A DNA stretch of 7,604 nucleotides from an uncultured Eubacteriales bacterium (lineage in GTDB: Bacteria; Bacillota; Clostridia; Oscillospirales; CAG-272). How positions within the stretch are numbered: position 1 is the first letter of the stretch; each line of letters begins with the position of its first letter. A program made the translations under genes and the position numbers. This document shows positions 5,799 through 7,604 of this stretch, one piece after another. Under the pieces are notes generated by a model. It was not told the origin of the DNA. It saw only the letters and a program-made list of their open reading frames with translations, and searched no databases. Location of the stretch: the NCBI GenBank assembly GCA_934385225.1, contig CAKRPQ010000094.1:1-7604 (forward strand). Reading direction: 5' to 3'.

Positions 5799-5823
5799 TT
5801 TTCGGTTGACATTTAACCGAAAA
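5799..5823. promoter_or_regulatory. Perfect 9-bp inverted repeat over the nusB -35 box (candidate operator)
   Basis: TTTTCGGTT (5799-5807) and AACCGAAAA (5815-5823) are perfectly complementary around a 7-nt spacer. The repeat contains the whole -35 box TTGACA (5806-5811). A dimeric repressor bound here would block the polymerase. As RNA it would not be transcribed from this promoter, so a DNA role is more likely. The regulator is unknown. Confidence 0.5.
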
Positions 5824-5834
5824 AGTTATAAAAT
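5806..5834 (+). promoter_or_regulatory. SigA promoter of the nusB operon
   Basis: TTGACA (5806-5811), a 17-nt spacer and TAAAAT (5829-5834) lie about 30 nt upstream of nusB. Transcription should start near 5841, giving a leader of about 24 nt. Confidence 0.85.
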
Positions 5835-5864
5835 ATAATGAGAACTTTTTGAAAGGACGATAAA

Positions 5865-6305
5865 ATGGCAGCAAAATTAACGAGAAGAGAGGCGCGCGAG
5901 GCGGCTCTCGGACTGATATACGAAAAGGATTTCGGAGCGTGCGACGATGACGGGACTCTTCTTGCGCTCGCTTGCGAGAACCGCGAAATCCCCGAAAACA
6001 ATAAGTACATAAACGCGGTGTTTTTCGGCGTTTGCGAGCATATGGAGGAGATAGACGCACTTATCGCGCGTCACTCTGTCGGCTGGCGTACCGAGCGACT
6101 CACAAGAGTTTCCCGCGCGATACTGCGACTTGCCGTGTTCGAGCTTAAATATATGGACGATATACCCGCAAACGTTACGATAAACGAGGCGGTCGAGCTT
6201 GCCAAAAAGTATGACGACGAGAGGGCAAAACCGTTTATAAACGGTATTCTCAACGCGGTAAAGGACGAGCTTGCCGGCAGGGAAGCGGGAGAAGAAAACA
6301 AATGA
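5865..6305 (+). CDS. nusB: Transcription antitermination factor NusB
   Basis: This all-helical RNA-binding protein works with NusE (ribosomal protein S10) at boxA sequences to prevent premature termination, mainly of rRNA operons. The 146-residue product matches the usual NusB length. Visible signatures are the N-terminal RREAREAALGLIYEKD (residues 7-22), RLTRVSRAILRLAVFEL in the middle (about 78-94), the phrase IPANVTINEAVELAKKY (about 99-115) and the C-terminal FINGILNAV. AAAGGA lies 7 nt before the ATG. Its TGA stop overlaps the ATG of the next gene (ATGA), so translation is coupled. It is the first gene of the operon behind a near-consensus promoter with an overlapping inverted repeat. 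Confidence 0.96.
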   Translation: MAAKLTRREAREAALGLIYEKDFGACDDDGTLLALACENREIPENNKYINAVFFGVCEHMEEIDALIARHSVGWRTERLTRVSRAILRLAVFELKYMDDIPANVTINEAVELAKKYDDERAKPFINGILNAVKDELAGREAGEENK

Positions 6306-7270
6306 TCCCCTGCTTTGTCGGTTTTGACACAAGCAATTACACGACGTCGGCGGCACTTTGCGACGAAGGCGGAGGCGTTATTCTGAATCTTAAAAAGCCG
6401 CTTCCCGTAAAGGACGGCGAATGTGGCCTGAGGCAAAGCGACGCCGTTTTCGCTCACGTCCGCAATCTGCCCGAAATCACGGACGGGCTTCGCTACGCGC
6501 TTGAAACGGAGCATCTGTTTCCAGTCGCTGTCGGCGTTTCGTCAAAGCCGCGCGACGCGGAGGACTCTTATATGCCGTGCTTTCTTTCGGGCGTCGCAGC
6601 GGCGCATTCCTTTGCGGCGTCACTGAATCTGCCGATTTTTGAATTTTCTCATCAGAACGGACATATAGCGGCGGCATCGTACTCGGCGGGCAAAGATCCG
6701 TTTGAGAGCGAATTTATCGCTTTTCACGTTTCGGGCGGAACGACGGAGGTGCTTCGCGTCGTGCCGAAAGACGGACTTTTTTCGCCAGAGCTTGTCGGCG
6801 GCACGTCGGACCTTAACGCGGGACAGGCGATAGATCGCACAGGCGTAATGATGGGACTGCACTTTCCGTGCGGACCCGCGCTTGAAGGGCTTGCGCTCGC
6901 TTATCTTGCGGGTGACGGTAAAATACCGCATTTCAGAACCTCGGTAAAAGGAACGGAATGTAACCTTTCGGGACTTCAAAACCTTGCGTCGGGACTTTTT
7001 TCGGAGAGCGGCGATAAGGGAGTAACAGCCGCTGCCGTTTTTGACTTTCTCGGCAGAACGCTCCGCGAAATGACCGTAAATGTAAGGAAAAAGCTCGGAG
7101 AGCTTCCCGTAATATACGCGGGCGGAGTTATGAGCAATTCTATAATAAAGGATATGCTGTCGGCGGAAAAAAATACTTTTTTTGCCGATCGTGCATTTTC
7201 CGCCGACAACGCGGTGGGAACGGCATTGCTTTGCCGTAAAAAATATTCGCTTACTGGAGGCGTAGTATGA
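6302..7270 (+). CDS. TsaD/Kae1-family paralogue (M22-type ASKHA protein)
   Basis: TsaD forms N6-threonylcarbamoyl-adenosine in tRNA with TsaB and TsaE; this 322-residue protein has the same fold but looks like a divergent paralogue. Family features are GFDTSNYTTSAA at 7-18, the two metal-type histidines in HQNGH (H117, H121), SGGTTE at 144-149, an AGQAIDRTG region at 173-181, GGVMSN at 274-279 and DNA at 302-304 (D302 the third metal ligand). Compared with canonical TsaD, the ETSCD phosphate-loop region reads DTSNY and SGGHT reads SGGTT. The metal ligands are kept, so ATP and metal binding remain plausible. It overlaps nusB by ATGA and is overlapped by xseA in the same way, so it is co-translated with both. 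A canonical tsaD probably exists elsewhere in the genome. The substrate is not known. Confidence 0.88.
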   Translation: MIPCFVGFDTSNYTTSAALCDEGGGVILNLKKPLPVKDGECGLRQSDAVFAHVRNLPEITDGLRYALETEHLFPVAVGVSSKPRDAEDSYMPCFLSGVAAAHSFAASLNLPIFEFSHQNGHIAAASYSAGKDPFESEFIAFHVSGGTTEVLRVVPKDGLFSPELVGGTSDLNAGQAIDRTGVMMGLHFPCGPALEGLALAYLAGDGKIPHFRTSVKGTECNLSGLQNLASGLFSESGDKGVTAAAVFDFLGRTLREMTVNVRKKLGELPVIYAGGVMSNSIIKDMLSAEKNTFFADRAFSADNAVGTALLCRKKYSLTGGVV

Positions 7271-7604
7271 ATCCGTACGCAAGACAGGCGGTATCGGTGT
7301 CCGATATCAACGGCTACGCAAAGTCGCTTTTCGAAAACGATCTTCTGCTGTCCGATATACTTGTAAAAGGTGAAATTTCAAATTTTGTGAACCATAGAAC
7401 GGGTCACTACTATTTTTCGCTTAAAGACGAGACGAGTGCGATAAAGGCTGTAATGTTCCGAATGAATGCGGCGAAGCTGCCGTTCGTTCCCGAAAACGGA
7501 ATGAAGGTCATTGTTCACGGCAGGGTTTCGCTTTTTGAGCGCGACGGCGCGTATCAACTCTACGCCGACGCAATGCAGCCCGACGGAACGGGATCGCTTT
7601 ACTA
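7267..7604 (+). CDS. xseA: Exodeoxyribonuclease VII large subunit, N-terminal part (cut by window end)
   Basis: Exonuclease VII degrades single-stranded DNA with XseB subunits and takes part in repair. The visible 112 codons encode the N-terminal OB-fold DNA-binding domain: VSDINGYAKSLFENDLLLSD near the start, the conserved VKGEISNF followed by GHYYFSLKDETSAIKAVMF, and GMKVIVHGRVSLFERDGAYQL. The reading frame is open to the right edge; the catalytic domain lies outside. GGAGG lies 6 nt upstream of the ATG, inside the end of the preceding gene, whose TGA overlaps this ATG. Third gene of the nusB operon. Confidence 0.95.
   Translation, partial: MNPYARQAVSVSDINGYAKSLFENDLLLSDILVKGEISNFVNHRTGHYYFSLKDETSAIKAVMFRMNAAKLPFVPENGMKVIVHGRVSLFERDGAYQLYADAMQPDGTGSLY

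Noticed and set aside
5747..5812. An in-frame upstream start for the M23 peptidase that adds 22 residues.
   Set aside because: It would put an extension before the signal sequence and has no good ribosome binding site, while GGAGG lies 7 nt before the internal ATG.

Overview
The window looks like a chromosomal segment of a Gram-positive clostridial bacterium, probably an uncultured gut Oscillospirales/Ruminococcaceae-type lineage. The basis is a DUF1385/YqhQ protein, a clostridial-type M23 peptidase, a threonine/glutamate-linked SGNH protein of a kind common in that group, the gene order nusB - TsaD paralogue - xseA, strong GGAGG ribosome binding sites and SigA-type promoters. No taxonomic marker gene is present, so this is an inference.

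Layout. Positions 1-110 hold, on the minus strand, the 5' half of a tRNA-Leu(CAG)-like gene with its own promoter; a normal 3' half is not seen although there is room for one. Next is yqhQ (257-1264, minus, TTG start) with a rho-independent terminator. Positions 1400-3285 form a self-contained plus-strand cassette: a perfect TTGACA-N17-TATAAT promoter, a structured 5' leader, a 574-residue protein made almost wholly of 26 tandem 20-residue leucine-rich repeats, and a terminator that works in both directions. The minus strand from 5746 to 3320 encodes envelope-type proteins: an exported M23 peptidase with an intact zinc site, then a coupled pair of a four-helix membrane protein and a membrane-anchored SGNH-fold protein whose catalytic residues are mostly replaced. 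From 5865 to the right edge runs a tightly coupled plus-strand operon: nusB, a TsaD/Kae1 paralogue, and xseA (cut by the window end), joined by ATGA stop-start overlaps.

How the parts relate. The M23 gene and the nusB operon diverge from a 118-bp AT-rich region that carries the nusB promoter. A perfect 9-bp inverted repeat overlaps its -35 box, and three AATATTCA copies lie between the two genes. The housekeeping operon (transcription antitermination, a tRNA-modification-like ATPase fold, exonuclease VII) is ordinary apart from the TsaD paralogue. The most distinctive element is the repeat cassette: its framework is almost invariant, variation is concentrated at a few predicted surface positions, and multi-repeat DNA blocks have been duplicated. 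Its function is not known from the sequence.
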